Shown here one piece after another: positions 45,110 through 56,640 of a DNA stretch of 64,000 nt. The DNA is from Acanthosepion esculentum. Lineage: Eukaryota; Mollusca; Cephalopoda; Sepiida; Sepiidae. Under the pieces are notes generated by a model. The model saw only the letters and a program-made list of their open reading frames with translations, did not search any database and was not told the DNA's origin. Position 1 is the first letter of the stretch, and each line of letters starts with the position of its first letter. Position numbers and translations under genes: made by a program. The stretch is from assembly GCA_964036315.1 (NCBI GenBank), contig OZ038517.1:56175603-56239602 (forward strand), given 5' to 3'.

Positions 45110-45515
45110 TAGGACCGAATGACAGGTCTGACTTGGAACTCGGACCAGAACTAGAGTGGAACCGCCTCTTAATTGCGGTTGTTCCTAGGTCCAACCTGAC
45201 CCGGGATGGTAGAATTGGTTAGGGTCCCAGCTATGGTTAAATAGTGAAACCCCAAACAAAAACAAAACAATATGAAAGCATAAAAATAATTTTTTATAGT
45301 AAAATGACCAGTAGTATATGTTATATTTTAAAATGACCAGCAATACAATTTTATATCAAAATGACCAACAATACATTTTATGTGTAGTTAAAGGCATACA
45401 ATTACGCTTAAAACATATTTAGTTGAAGTCGCAAAATTGTGTTCAAAATATTTAGATTTTGGCATTAAATAATCCCTAGAGGTTGATATGCTGCTAAACG
45501 AAATTAACCAACCAA
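45110..45515 (-). repeat. Interspersed repeat C, long minus copy
   Basis: It ends at 'atgctgctaaacgaaattaa' with the reverse head 'ggcattaaataatccctag'. It contains three 'aaaatgacca' repeats (45300-45370) not seen in the 24.4-kb copy but similar to 17785-17830. Confidence 0.65.
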
Positions 45516-45935
45516 CCATCATTATCAAAAGTCATATTGATTTTTGCAGTGTTTGCTGTTGTTATTATATTCATTCATTCCAAGAGTAACTGTTGTCTTA
45601 CATTGGAAGTTGAGTGACATCAAGTTTCTTCAATACTCCAACACTTTCCTTCGTTTTTCTCGTTTTTCTCAATAACGCTGTCGTCTGGATGATTCAAAAT
45701 CTCCGTGTAATCTCTACCTCCTCCAGACTCTTTCCACGACTCTTCGGGACCATTCACAGTGCTCCAATAATGATTGTATGACTATTTCACGATTTACACA
45801 GCTCTCTAGAAAATTCGTGATATTTGCCTGTTAACTCATTTTTTCCGATTGACACTTGGGTCTCCTAAGTCAGTTATTTCTGTTCTTTGGCACGATCTCT
45901 TTTTGGAATATATCTAACAAATTTGGTCTATCCGT
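45516..45935. other. Unannotated spacer
   Basis: No feature recognised. Confidence 0.35.
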
Positions 45936-47190
45936 TTGAATTTTAGAGAAGATTTTATGTTTCATTCTATCAGACTGATTTTAGTCTTGATTGATAGAAC
46001 ACGCAGCAGAATCAGACTGGAAATTGGACAAGAACAGTATGGGTTCGTGAAAGACACTGGAACAAGAAATGCCATATTTATGCCCAGAATGACAAAAAGA
46101 GCACTACAAATGCAAAATGATATATACCTATGTTTTATATAGATTATGCAAAAGCGGTTGGTAAAGTACGCCACAAAGAACTGGTGAAACTGCTAGGTAT
46201 CCTTGACATATATGGGAATGATATTAGAATTATCCAGAATTTATACTGGCATCAAACGGATAAGAAATGGGTTCAGCAAATATACAAAATAAAAAGGGGT
46301 ATAAGACAAGGATATCTTCTCACTGGATGTTTTCAACCTGTACAGCGAAGCAATTATGAGATACTTAAAAGTTCTGCCAAGATTCATTATTAGAAGCCAC
46401 AGTCTTAACAACATAAGATATACAGATGACACAATGTTGATAGTAGACACAGAAAGGAAACTACAACAACTCGTACAGAAGGCAGTGAAGGAAAGCGTGA
46501 AGAAAGGACTAAAGATCAATTACAAGAAAAGTGAATGCATGGTTGTTAGCAAAAGGGACAATCCAACATGCAAATTACAAATTGGACATGCCAAAATCAA
46601 ACAGGCGCAATAATTTAGATATGAGGGAAGCGTATTAAAAGAGAACGGAAAGTACGACACGGAAATCTTAAGACGCATTGGGATAGTGGAAGTGGCCTTC
46701 CAAAAGCTAAGGAAAGTATTAAGAAAGAGGAAAACTTCATTAGAGACAAAGAAAAGTGTACTGAATTGTTACGTAATATCAGTCCTCCTATATGTCAGTG
46801 AATTCTGGACAATCTCCTCAAAGATGAGAAATAGACTTGAAGCAACAGAAATGTGGTTCTACAGAAAGATACTGAGAATACTATGGCCCAAACATGTGAA
46901 CAAGATGAGGTTCTAGAAACAATGGCAACAAAAATGACAGTTATGTTTAACATCAGGAAGAAACTATTTACATTTCTGGAGCATATAATGAGAAAAGGAG
47001 TCTTGGAAAATTTGATAGTCACAGGACAGGGGGTCAGAGGAAAACATCGCACAGCCTATCTGGCGAGCTTCAGTGAATGGATGGTGGAGCAGGTTTGTGA
47101 GAGATGGCAAAAAGACAAAAGTTATTAAGAGCTACAAAGGACAGGAAGTTATGGAGAGCCATGATTTCCAACGTCCTAAAGGGACACGGC
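45936..47190 (+). pseudogene. LINE reverse transcriptase pseudogene (most complete copy)
   Basis: Frames in order contain EQYGFVKDTGTRNAIFMPRM (RT motif region 2), IDYAKAVGKVRHKELVKLLG (motif A, with the usual F.K..D-type aspartate), IKRGIRQGYLLTGCF (motif B) and NNIRYTDDTMLIVDTERK (motif C with YTDD intact, about 46418). Then come INYKKSECMVVSKR, LNCYVISVLLYVSEFWTISS, RLEATEMWFYRKILRI and a tail ending about LWRAMIS. At least three frameshifts and several stops occur. Upstream endonuclease sequence is absent. I cannot assign the clade. It serves as reference for the pieces at 17968, 25840, 27205, 36301 and 41110. Confidence 0.8.
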
Positions 47191-47353
47191 ACATAGAAGA
47201 TGATTTTAATCTATTTGGTCAAAAGTTCGTCACATCTCTCAGTAGATCACCATTCCCTACCCAGTAATTTTTTCTCAGCTAAATTGTTACATATTTGCGA
47301 GACTCTGTTTGATCAGTGGGTGGCTCTCTCCCCGTCTGATCTGTGCGCGTCTC

Positions 47354-47553
47354 NNNNNNNNNNNNNNNNNNNNNNNNNNNNNNNNNNNNNNNNNNNNNNN
47401 NNNNNNNNNNNNNNNNNNNNNNNNNNNNNNNNNNNNNNNNNNNNNNNNNNNNNNNNNNNNNNNNNNNNNNNNNNNNNNNNNNNNNNNNNNNNNNNNNNNN
47501 NNNNNNNNNNNNNNNNNNNNNNNNNNNNNNNNNNNNNNNNNNNNNNNNNNNNN
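47354..47553. other. Assembly gap (200 N)
   Basis: Exactly 200 unknown bases, a conventional scaffold gap size. The true length is not known. Confidence 1.
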
Positions 47554-48589
47554 CTGATTTTTCTGATTTGGGTTTTGAACTTTATATAGTTCTTATTGCT
47601 TCGTTTTCGCCAACTTTTAAGTACGAATCAGTTTCTGTTTCAAGATTATGTTTACCTCGACGTGTTCATATTATTATTATTAATAGTACTAATAGTAGTA
47701 GGTATTGTTGCTGAAATAACAGTTTTTATTATTTATGATATATATATAATTATAAATTGCTTCTATTAATAGAAGCGTTGATATTTTTACTTTCTTGTTG
47801 TAGGTTATAAAAACTGATGTGTAATTGAAGCAGCAGAATTTGTAGATATGGAGTTGTTACTTCCTCGCCTCGACTTCATTTCTTCTGTTGTCTTTGCCAC
47901 CAGTTTGCCGCCACTTGCAACAACTTCCCGCGCCAACATCTCCAACAGAAACACGCCCTTCGCTCCTTCTACTAATCTGAGCATCAGTTGCGGAAATCTC
48001 CTCCCAAACTGTTTCATCTTGGCACGTTATCGACATTAACTCTTCTTCTAGTCTAGACGCTTGGAAGTTTGGCTCAATGGATAGGACAGCAGACTGAAAG
48101 TTATTATGTCTGAGGTACTATCCTATGACTAACTATTCGCTTTGTTAACATTTCTTAACTAATAGTTTTCCTTTTACAAAAGCAGTCGAGACAAGTAATA
48201 TTTTCCGTTGTATATCATTAGATGTAACTGGGTCAACAGATCCTAGAGAATACTGAAAAACTTCGTCTGTCTAGGATCAGGTGCTCTAGCTACAGCTAAT
48301 ATGTAAACGTTTAATTATCTAAATGTAACTATTACCGAGATGATCCGAAACTTTTGAATCAATACTGAAATTATATTCACTGGTATCGCTTCCGAATTAA
48401 ATTACCAATGTTTATTCCAGGTTAGATTAGGTGTCTAGTTGCCTAAACGATATATTGGCTTCTTGTGTGTTAAAAAGTCTAATAAACTTTGATAGGAGCT
48501 CCCAAATAAAAGTTGTCAATTGTGCTGACAGCGACGGCACTATTATTTAATCATCGTTATAGATCCAGCATGAGAAAAAACAGATAGAG
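47554..48589. other. Unassigned sequence
   Basis: A GC-richer interval at 47860-48040 is open on both strands. The minus frame 47805-48017 reads like an ordinary globular protein piece (LMLRLVEGAKGVFLLEML) but I know no homologue. A tRNA-like 'ggctcaatggataggac' at 48073-48089 lacks a B box. Confidence 0.35.
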
Positions 48590-49345
<756 letters not shown>

Positions 49346-49351
49346 TTTATT

Positions 49352-50035
49352 CGTTTATGCATGTTTCATTAAAAACGACCGACAAGGTACTACGATTGAG
49401 CTTTTTATTTAATTTTTCTTGTGTTCGAACAAGAGCTTTCTTTACAGGACAAGGATATCATCTACGTAGCGAACATATATTTTCGGTTTTGGGACGTGTG
49501 TAAATATCGTATTTTCTACTTGGGACATATAATAGTTGGAAAATCATGGACCGAGTGGATTTCCCATACTAACGCCATTAGTTTGGGTGTAGATATTGCC
49601 ATTGTGGTCATAGAATGGAACTTTGGTTGCGCATGCGTGTAGTAATTTTTTTAGTATGGATGGTTTGATGGATGGCGGAGGGATAGAATTATTAGTATAT
49701 ACAGAATTGAGGATAATGTCAATAGTTTGGTCGACGGGGACGTTTGTAAATAAGTTTTCGAAGTCAAGTGACGCTATTGTACCTTGGTTTGATTTTTTTG
49801 TAGATTTTAAGATTTGCAGGAATTCGTGGGTGGATATGATGCTGTAATTGGTGGGTAGGTATGGAGTGATGTCGTTCAAGAATTTTGATAGCTCGTAGAT
49901 AAGTGTTGGGATTTGGGAAATAATTGGTCGTAGCGGGTATCCTGGCTTATGGGTTTTTATATTTCCATATAAATATCCTGGTTGGTAATCTCCGACTATT
50001 TTTTGAATTTTCAGTGACCCGACTTCTGCGTTATA
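49352..50035 (-). pseudogene. Penelope-like element reverse transcriptase (minus half)
   Basis: The minus strand encodes GYLYGNIKTHKPGYPLRPII, SQIPTLIYELSKFLNDITPY, TIASLDFENLFTNVPVDQTI (motif A with the D of SLDFENLFTNVP) and TQTNGVSMGNPLGP (motif B). After a frame change YVRYVDDILVL follows (motif C, YVDD at about 49454-49468). All three RT motifs typical of Penelope-like elements are intact in sequence. The thumb region is truncated, and the 3' terminus 'aaaacgaccgacaagg' abuts (TA)n. Confidence 0.85.
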
Positions 50036-50039
50036 AAGA

Positions 50040-50615
50040 AATACACTACCCCAATTGACCCGAATAAAAAAATCAAATTATCTACTATAAAAAAATTTAA
50101 GACAGGTAAACTTATCCTCAAAAATAACAACACACCAGCTGAGTCAGAATTACAAAGAACGAACATTATCTATGAGTTCAAATGCCCCTTAAGGAACTGT
50201 GTTCCTGATCAAACCGGAATCATGAATAATTACATCGGTTACACAACTACATGCTTATCCGGACGTCTTATGTTTCACCTATCTGATCACTGCTCCATTA
50301 GAACGCATTTAAACGCGCACACAAATTTACCAGACTCCGTTAGGAACATATTAGTAGAAAACACAAATATATTAACTGCTTCCGTCTGCAAAAAAAGATT
50401 AAAAATAATGGAGGCTTTAATAATAAAAAAGAAAAAGCCACCTCTTAACAATATTAACTACGAACAAAGGCACAATGTGCTCACTGTATTCGGAAATTAA
50501 AAAGATCCCTACTACACACTAAGACATACACATAATGCACACACTCAATTAAGCTGAAAAATCGAATCATCCTTGATAATGGCTAAAGGTATAGCCGAAA
50601 GCGCTGGGAAACATA
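50040..50615 (+). pseudogene. Penelope-like GIY-YIG endonuclease (plus half)
   Basis: The plus frame shows STIKKFKTGKLILKNNNTPA, then IIYEFKCPLRNCVPDQTG and NNYIGYTTTCLSGRLMFHLS. This is the linker and YIG part of a GIY-YIG nuclease, with the conserved arginine in SGRL. KKRLKIMEALIIKKKKPPLN supplies the conserved glutamate before the stop near 50500. It is directly next to, but opposite in strand to, the RT half at 49352-50035. The 3' UTR contains a hairpin and 'ccgaaagcgctgg'. Confidence 0.85.
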
Positions 50616-50659
50616 AAACATTTGGACAGTTCTTACTTACATACTCTTTGTCATGTAAA

Positions 50660-50782
50660 GAAAGCTCTTGTTCAAACACAAGAAAATTTAAATAAAAAGT
50701 TCAATCGTAGTAAGGTACTACGATTGAACTTTTTATTTAATTTTTCTTGTCTGTCATTTTCTAGTCTGTCATTTTTAATGAA

Positions 50783-50790
<8 letters not shown>
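50660..50790. repeat. Inverted repeat and Penelope-type terminus
   Basis: 'aaaaagttcaatcgtagta' (50694-50712) is mirrored by 'tactacgattgaactttttatt' from 50716 (first 19 bases complementary). The pairing extends to 'caagaaaattt' and 'aatttttcttg'. The right side continues into 'tttttaatgaaacacac', the terminus also seen at 49360 and 29425. Confidence 0.7.

Positions 50791-50830
<40 letters not shown>
50791..50830. repeat. (CA)n(TA)n microsatellite
   Basis: A short CA then TA run begins exactly at the Penelope-type terminus. Confidence 0.9.
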
Positions 50831-50833
<3 letters not shown>

Positions 50834-50910
50834 GAAATATACTCTTAAGGTGTGCTATATTTATGGGATAAAGTGCTCAATATCAGAGATAGAGCGAGTT
50901 TAAATATAAA

Positions 50911-51036
50911 AGTGAATATTGAAGTCAACACTTAGAGGCGACAGGCTGTTTCATGCTAGACGCAATCGTTAGGCCTGACGATTGCGTCTACCATGAAACA
51001 GCCTGTCGCCTCTAAGTGTTGACTTCAATGTTCACT
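50911..51036. repeat. 126-bp palindrome containing hammerhead-like cores
   Basis: Two 63-base arms meet at 50973/50974 with only three mismatches and no spacer. On the plus strand the right half holds CTGACGA (50975-50981), GAAA (50995-50998) and GTC (51005-51007), with stem III ACA/TGT. On the minus strand the left half has the same layout but with CTAACGA. Stem I can form from TTAGGC with GCCT(C)TAA. A regular stem II is not evident, so activity is doubtful. Confidence 0.75.
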
Positions 51037-51192
51037 CTTATATATATATATATTTATCGATACCTATATATATCTATACATGTATACATCTATGTATACC
51101 TGTGTTCCGCTATCTATCTCAATCTGGTCAATTTTATCTATCTATCTATCTATCTATCTCAATATTTCTATCTATCTATCTATCTCAATATT

Positions 51193-51250
<58 letters not shown>

Positions 51251-51284
51251 AGTATACCTATATCTATCTCCCTATTCCTATACC
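51037..51284. repeat. (TA)n/(TCTA)n array
   Basis: TA at 51038-51052, then TCTA units, pure at 51135-51160 and 51193-51250. Confidence 0.9.
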
Positions 51285-51940
51285 ATTCGCCCTTGCATGG
51301 AGTATTGCTGCCATATATGGTCTGGGGCCCCTGCTGTTTGCCTCAGGGTTCTTGATAAGATCCAGAGACGGATATGCAATGTGATTGGCCCTGATCTGTT
51401 ATCTCGTCTGCAGTCGCTCTCTCACAGACGCGATGTTGCCTCGCTCTGACTTTTTTACAAGTACTTTCACGGTAATTGCTCCGATGAGCTGCTTTCGCTT
51501 GTCCCTAGGCCTCGTGAATTTAAACGTCCTACGAGGCTGGCATCCCGTTCCCACCCCTACACCGTTGAAACTGTAAGATGTAGACGTCTCTTCTACTCCA
51601 ATAGCTTCATGTCTCGCACATCTCGCCTATGGAACTCCCTTCCCTATTACTGTTTCCCTGACAAATACAATCTCCAACGGTTTAAGTGTAGCGTCAATCG
51701 ACATCTCCAGTTGCCTTGATCTATCCACTTCCCTTCTCCACATCCTTTCATCTTTCATTCCTATCTGCTCTCGCTCTAAATCTTCTGTAATCCCCTTGCC
51801 TTGATCGACCCACTATCTTTCTCCACATCCTCTCCTTTACCACTCCTATTTGCTCTTCCTCCAACCCTTCTATAACCCCTTGCGTGATAGTGGCCTCCAG
51901 CCTTGCTTGGGGTGATACGCTTAAAAAATATATATATATA
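51285..51940 (+). pseudogene. CR1/jockey-like LINE 3' end
   Basis: The coding remnant reads IRPCMEYCCHIWSGAPAVCL, LDKIQRRICNVIGPDLLSRL and LSHRRDVASL. After frame changes LVPRPREFKRP-like, RLWNSLPYYCFPDKYNLQRF and SVNRHLQLP follow, the usual ORF2 C-terminus, ending near 51718. The 3' UTR follows and ends 'gggtgatacgcttaaaaaa' joined to (TA)n. It starts abruptly in a TCTA array, so it is 5'-truncated. Confidence 0.85.
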
Positions 51941-52305
51941 TACCTCAGATGGATACAGTTATGCAGATATAGATAGATCGATCCATCTTTCTAATACTTT
52001 TCTCTATCCATTTTATCTATCGTTCTATCTATACCTCTATCTATCTATATATAGCTACCACTCTATCTATACCTCGATCTCTCTACCTATATATCTATCT
52101 ATCTCTCTATCTATTTCTCTATCGATATATCTATACATCTATCGATACATCTATACCTATTTATCTATACCTGTATAGACCTATCATTCTACTTCTATCT
52201 ATTTATCTATATCTCTGTCTATGTAGCTCTACCTCTATCTCTCTATGCTTCTATCTATCTATCTATCTATATCTCTACCCGTCTTTCTTTCTTTCTTTCT
52301 TTCTT

Positions 52306-52346
<41 letters not shown>

Positions 52347-52615
52347 ATCTGTATCTTAATCTCTCTATACCTCTACTATCGAGCTATCTATCTATACTTC
52401 TGTCTATCGATCTATCTCTCTATACCGCTATCTGTCGATCTATCTCAATTTCTCTATAACATTATCTATCGATAGAGAGATAGAGAGAGAGAGACAGACA
52501 GACAGACAGAGAGAGGTATAGCGAGATATGTTAGATCGATAGATAATGGTATAGATCGATAGACAGACAAATATATATATAGAAAGATAGATCGATAGAC
52601 ATATATATATGACCG
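51941..52615. repeat. TCTA array with strand switch
   Basis: Degenerate TCTA with a CTTT run (52274-52306) continues to about 52473. At 'ctatctatcgatagagag' the repeat turns into its complement (GATA/GAGA/GACA units) up to 52610, so the two halves form a large imperfect palindrome. Confidence 0.9.
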
Positions 52616-52734
52616 ATGACTTGTTTATCTTTATTCTTTCTTATTTTTCATCTATATCATTGTCTCATATATTTGTATTATCTGCCCTTTACAAAACGTC
52701 ACTTTCATCAGTTGTCATTCAAATCAAGAGGATA

Positions 52735-54055
52735 TTAGAGAACTAAATATTGGACTGAAAAATTAGGCATGATTAAAAAAAGACAATAAAGCCTTATATA
52801 TTTTCTGTTCTGAAACAATCGTTTGTTGGGCTTCTTCTGTAAAGAGACATTTTGAAAATGTTCAGAAGAACTTAAGCAATAAAACTGAGGAGGAACAAAA
52901 AGAATGTATTTTTCGTGAACTGAGCAAGACAAAAAAACAGGCTGATACTTTTATGAACTTTATTTCAGGTAGGCGCGGTTCGTTTAGTTGCTGCCAGTTT
53001 TGAGGTTTCAAAAGTTATTGTCCAACATGGAAAGCCACTCAGTATATTAAACTAGAACGTTCGCCTTTCCTTTTTTCATAATGTTTCAGAAAAGGGAAAA
53101 GATTATTCAACGCATTAAAGCACATTTGTCTGTGAATAGGAAAACAGTTAAGGATACTTAAGCTGGAAAGCTGAACAATTGAAGAAAGATTTGTCTTAGC
53201 ACAGACATCATCCTCATCAGCCAGGGTAGCCATATTTTCTTGATTTTGTAAGGATGATGAAATATATGAAGAGATGGTTGCCCTTGTAACACTACCTGAG
53301 TATATTACTGAAATATGTAAAGCAGTTGAGAACGAATTATCTACGAAATTCACGTTTCAAAAGTAGTATCTGCCACAACAGATGTTGCCCCCAGCATGAC
53401 TGGTGAGAGGAAGGATTTGTAAATCTGTTTGCAAAAAATGTTGGTCATCCACTAATAGATTTTTATTGCATCATACATGAGGAGGCTTTGTATGCAAAAG
53501 CTGAACTAAAGGAACTTCAAGAATTGATTGCAAACAGTTAACAAGGTTGTTAATTACCTTTTTGCTCGGGTTTTAAATAAAAGACAATTTCAAATTTTAC
53601 TGAATGAGGTAGAGGGTGTATAGAAAGTACTGAAAATACACAACATTGTTCGTTGGTTTAGCCGAGGCTTGGTTTTGAAACAATTTGTTGAATGCTTAGA
53701 TGATATAAAGCTCTTTTTGAACTGACATCATGTGGGTTTGTAAACTGATTTTTGGGGCTGTTTTTTGTGTACATTGAAATGACTTGAAAATTAAATTACA
53801 TGGCTCAGGTAAAGCACTTGATGTTATGTTTGGTTACATAAAGGCTTTTCAAATGAAACTAGAAGTTTTTAAGAGGCATGTAGATAATGAGAGATTTAGA
53901 TACTACCCAAACAAAGAGGTACATCAATGATCTCCCAAAAAAAGAACAGACTGCCAATGTCTTCAAAAGTTGTTTGTAAACATCATCAAATCTACTGTTG
54001 GGGGTTATTTACAATATTTGATAAATTCAAGGAACTGGAAAAGACAGCAAATATA
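52735..54055 (+). pseudogene. hAT-type (ZBED/GTF2IRD2-like) transposase pseudogene
   Basis: Plus-strand frames give SVKRHFENVQKNL, RELSKTKKQADTFMNFISGR, ASFEVSKVIVQHGKPLS, and EMVALVTLPEYITEICKAVE. Then TRLLITFLLGF beside a frame with HEEALYAKAELKELQELI, NIVRWFSRGLVLKQFVECL, SGKALDVMFGYIKAFQMKLE and VFKRHVDNERFRYYPNKEVH. This order matches the hAT-derived proteins related to GTF2IRD2, ZBED and EPM2AIP1. Many stops and shifts exist. It ends where (TCTA)n begins at 54056 and lacks the dimerisation domain. Confidence 0.75.
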
Positions 54056-54193
54056 TTATTATATACTATCTATCTATTTATCTATCTATCTATCTCACTC
54101 TTTCATAAATCTATCTCAATCTCTCTATATCTATCTCTGTATACCTTTATCTATCTATGTTTCTCAGTCTCTCTATACCTTTATCTATCTATC

Positions 54194-54249
<56 letters not shown>

Positions 54250-54448
54250 CCTCAATCTCTCTATACTTTTATCTATCTCAATCTCTCTCTCTATCTACCT
54301 ATCTATCTATCTCAATCTCTCTATACAATTATCTATCTATCTCTCTATACCTTTATCTATCTATCTATCTCAATCTCTCTGTACTTTTATCTATCTATCT
54401 ATCTATCTCAATCTCTCTATACATTTATCTATCTATCTCTCTATACCT

Positions 54449-54503
<55 letters not shown>

Positions 54504-54504
54504 C

Positions 54505-54538
<34 letters not shown>

Positions 54539-54851
54539 CAATCTCCCTATACCTTTATCTATCTCAATCTTTCATAGATCTATCTCAATCTCTTCTAAAG
54601 ATCAAGTTCTCTAAATATCGATCTCACTCAATCTCTATCTCTCTAAACCTCTATCTCCCTCTCCATCTCTATATCTCTAACTCTCTATATCTCCATCTTT
54701 CTATCCGTGTATATTTCTATATCACCATATCTCTCTATCTCTATCTCTATATCACTCTATATCTTTATATCTATCTATCTCTATCTTTCTATATCTCTTT
54801 ATCTGTCTATATCTCTTTATCTATCTATTTCTCTCTCTCCCCCTCTCTCTC

Positions 54852-54907
<56 letters not shown>

Positions 54908-54915
54908 CATATTCA
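54056..54915. repeat. TCTA array with (TA)n(TG)n
   Basis: Degenerate and pure TCTA blocks surround a TA/TG run at 54194-54246. Blocks of the form 'ctcaatctctctatac' recur about every 40-60 bases, suggesting segment duplication. Long frames here are artefacts. Confidence 0.95.
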
Positions 54916-55264
54916 CATCTATATATCAAAGCCCAAGGTTATATTTATTACAGATTGCGTCTGATTAAAAAGCTTTTTTTGTTAAATGAATTTTTGCGTC
55001 GTGTGAAAATAAAATCGATATTTTTCATTTTTCTCCATTGTTTTTATGCTCATATTTTGCCCTGGTGCATACAACATTTTTTTTTCTGCCATATGTCCTG
55101 TCCCAAGGAAGTGAGTCCTTTGAAAACAGTACAAATTTCAACGTGGCAAATATTATCATCATAGCATAACAACACCTTCTCCTATTCTCGTCCGCTCACG
55201 TTTATCTATAACACTTATTTATTTCCTTTGAGTTCAAAGTTCAATTTCAAAAATGGAAATGGTC
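54916..55264. other. Unannotated spacer
   Basis: No feature recognised. Confidence 0.35.
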
Positions 55265-56640
55265 TCATTATAAACGGCTGTTGACCACCTAGATAAGAAC
55301 AGCTTCTTGAGCAACAAGTTGTACGGATTTCGATCGGCCCGATCCACTGATGATGTCTTAACGACCACGAATCAATGAGGCACTAGACAACAAATACCCC
55401 CAAGAACCAAACCATTAGATATTTCAAAGGCATTTGACAAGGTGTGACACAAAGGATTGCTGCTCAAGTTCTCTGTTTGAGGAATCGCTAAAATAGTTTT
55501 CTCAATAATAAAGTCCTTCCTAACAGGTAGGTACCTGAAGGTAGTTCTCAACGTCCAACCAACGCAGGCATACACCAGGGCCACTTCTCGGACCAATCCT
55601 CTTTTTACGTTGCATAAATGATCTGCCTAAGAGTATATTCCGATCACTTGTGAATATCTATGCTGATGATACATGTATATATGGCTGCACCTCCAAAACA
55701 CTAGATGACCAGAGATTGGTAGCGACCGAGTTCTAAAGACTCAGATGGTTGTTTGCTTACATCCAATGCCTAAAAAAAAAAAAAACCACTAGTCACATTC
55801 CATTAACGTCGATCGGACTTCGAACTACCACCAGTCACAATGAATGGATGTCCCCTCGGGTAGACCTCATGCCTTGAGAGACGAGTGGAACTCAAGTGGA
55901 TCGATCCATCGCAAAAGATGCAGAAAAGATGTTCGCTTTTCTGTACCGGTCTAGTAAGTACCTGACTCTTCGTGATATCCTCTACCTCGGGAGCTAGATC
56001 GGGCCTAAAATGGAGTACTGTTCGATAGCGGCTCGGATTAAGGAATCGGAGAGCCGAGTTCGAATTCCAGTCGAATCCATTACATTCACTTACATGCTAA
56101 TACCGTTGGGAAAGGTATAGATCCTCTTCTTCTCCCTTCAGCTATGGGTAAATAGAAGGACAGACTGGGTTCTATAGCCTTGGATGGCAACTGCCACAGA
56201 AAGAAATGGCAACCTACTGCGGGAAAAAATGTGCCTTGTCAGTCATATATCGAAAGACACATGATCACCTAAGCGTGTATCACGCATGGCACGTAACTGA
56301 CTATTTTGCTTGTGGGTAACTAATTATTTTCCACCTTGCAATTCCTCACTTACAGACGAGCAGTAGCAAACCTCTCGTTGCTCAATCGCTACTTCAAGGA
56401 AAAGTGCTCAGATGAACGACGTTCCACCAGTTCTAACCTTCAACCCACCATACCACACACATCGTAGAAAGCCAACCTCATTGCTTCGAGCAGATTCTTT
56501 CTGCGAACCACTGCTATGTGGAACCGACTCCCAAGAGGATGCTTCTCTGATCACTACACTCTTAACCTGTTCAAGTTTAGGGTTAACTGTTACCTTCCCA
56601 CCGATCCGCATAAACTGTTTCTCTTAATTTGTAACCCTCT
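55265..56640 (+). pseudogene. Second CR1/jockey-like LINE reverse transcriptase
   Basis: Pieces in order: HLDKNSFLSNKLYGFRSARS, LDISKAFDKV (motif A), IKSFLTGRYLKVVLNVQPTQ, then IYADDT at 55659 (motif C intact). LTSIGLRTTTSHNEWM marks decayed sequence. After an insertion come LLNRYFKEKCSDE, FFLRTTAMWNRLPRGCFSDH and LNLFKFRVNCYLP. Frameshifts occur throughout. It is related to, but distinct from, the family at 42120 and 51285. Confidence 0.8.
56030..56330 (+). mobile_element. SINE family IV copy inserted in the LINE
   Basis: The LINE homology stops near 56028 and resumes near 56345. The intervening sequence contains a B-box-like 'gagttcgaattccagtcg' and the block 'aaaggtatagatcctcttct' to 'gttctatagcc', shared with 34850-35080. 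The extra 3' part (56190-56330) is unassigned. Confidence 0.6.

Noticed and set aside
48050..48130. Possible tRNA gene ('ggctcaatggataggac')
   Set aside because: An A-box-like string exists, but there is no B box and no cloverleaf could be built.
51080..51280. CRISPR-like regular repeats
   Set aside because: Simple TCTA microsatellite without spacers, in a eukaryotic context.
53927..55164. Reading frames of 214-335 residues with Tyr/Leu/Ser/Ile repeats
   Set aside because: They translate TCTA microsatellite. The non-repeat start of the first two is hAT pseudogene sequence.
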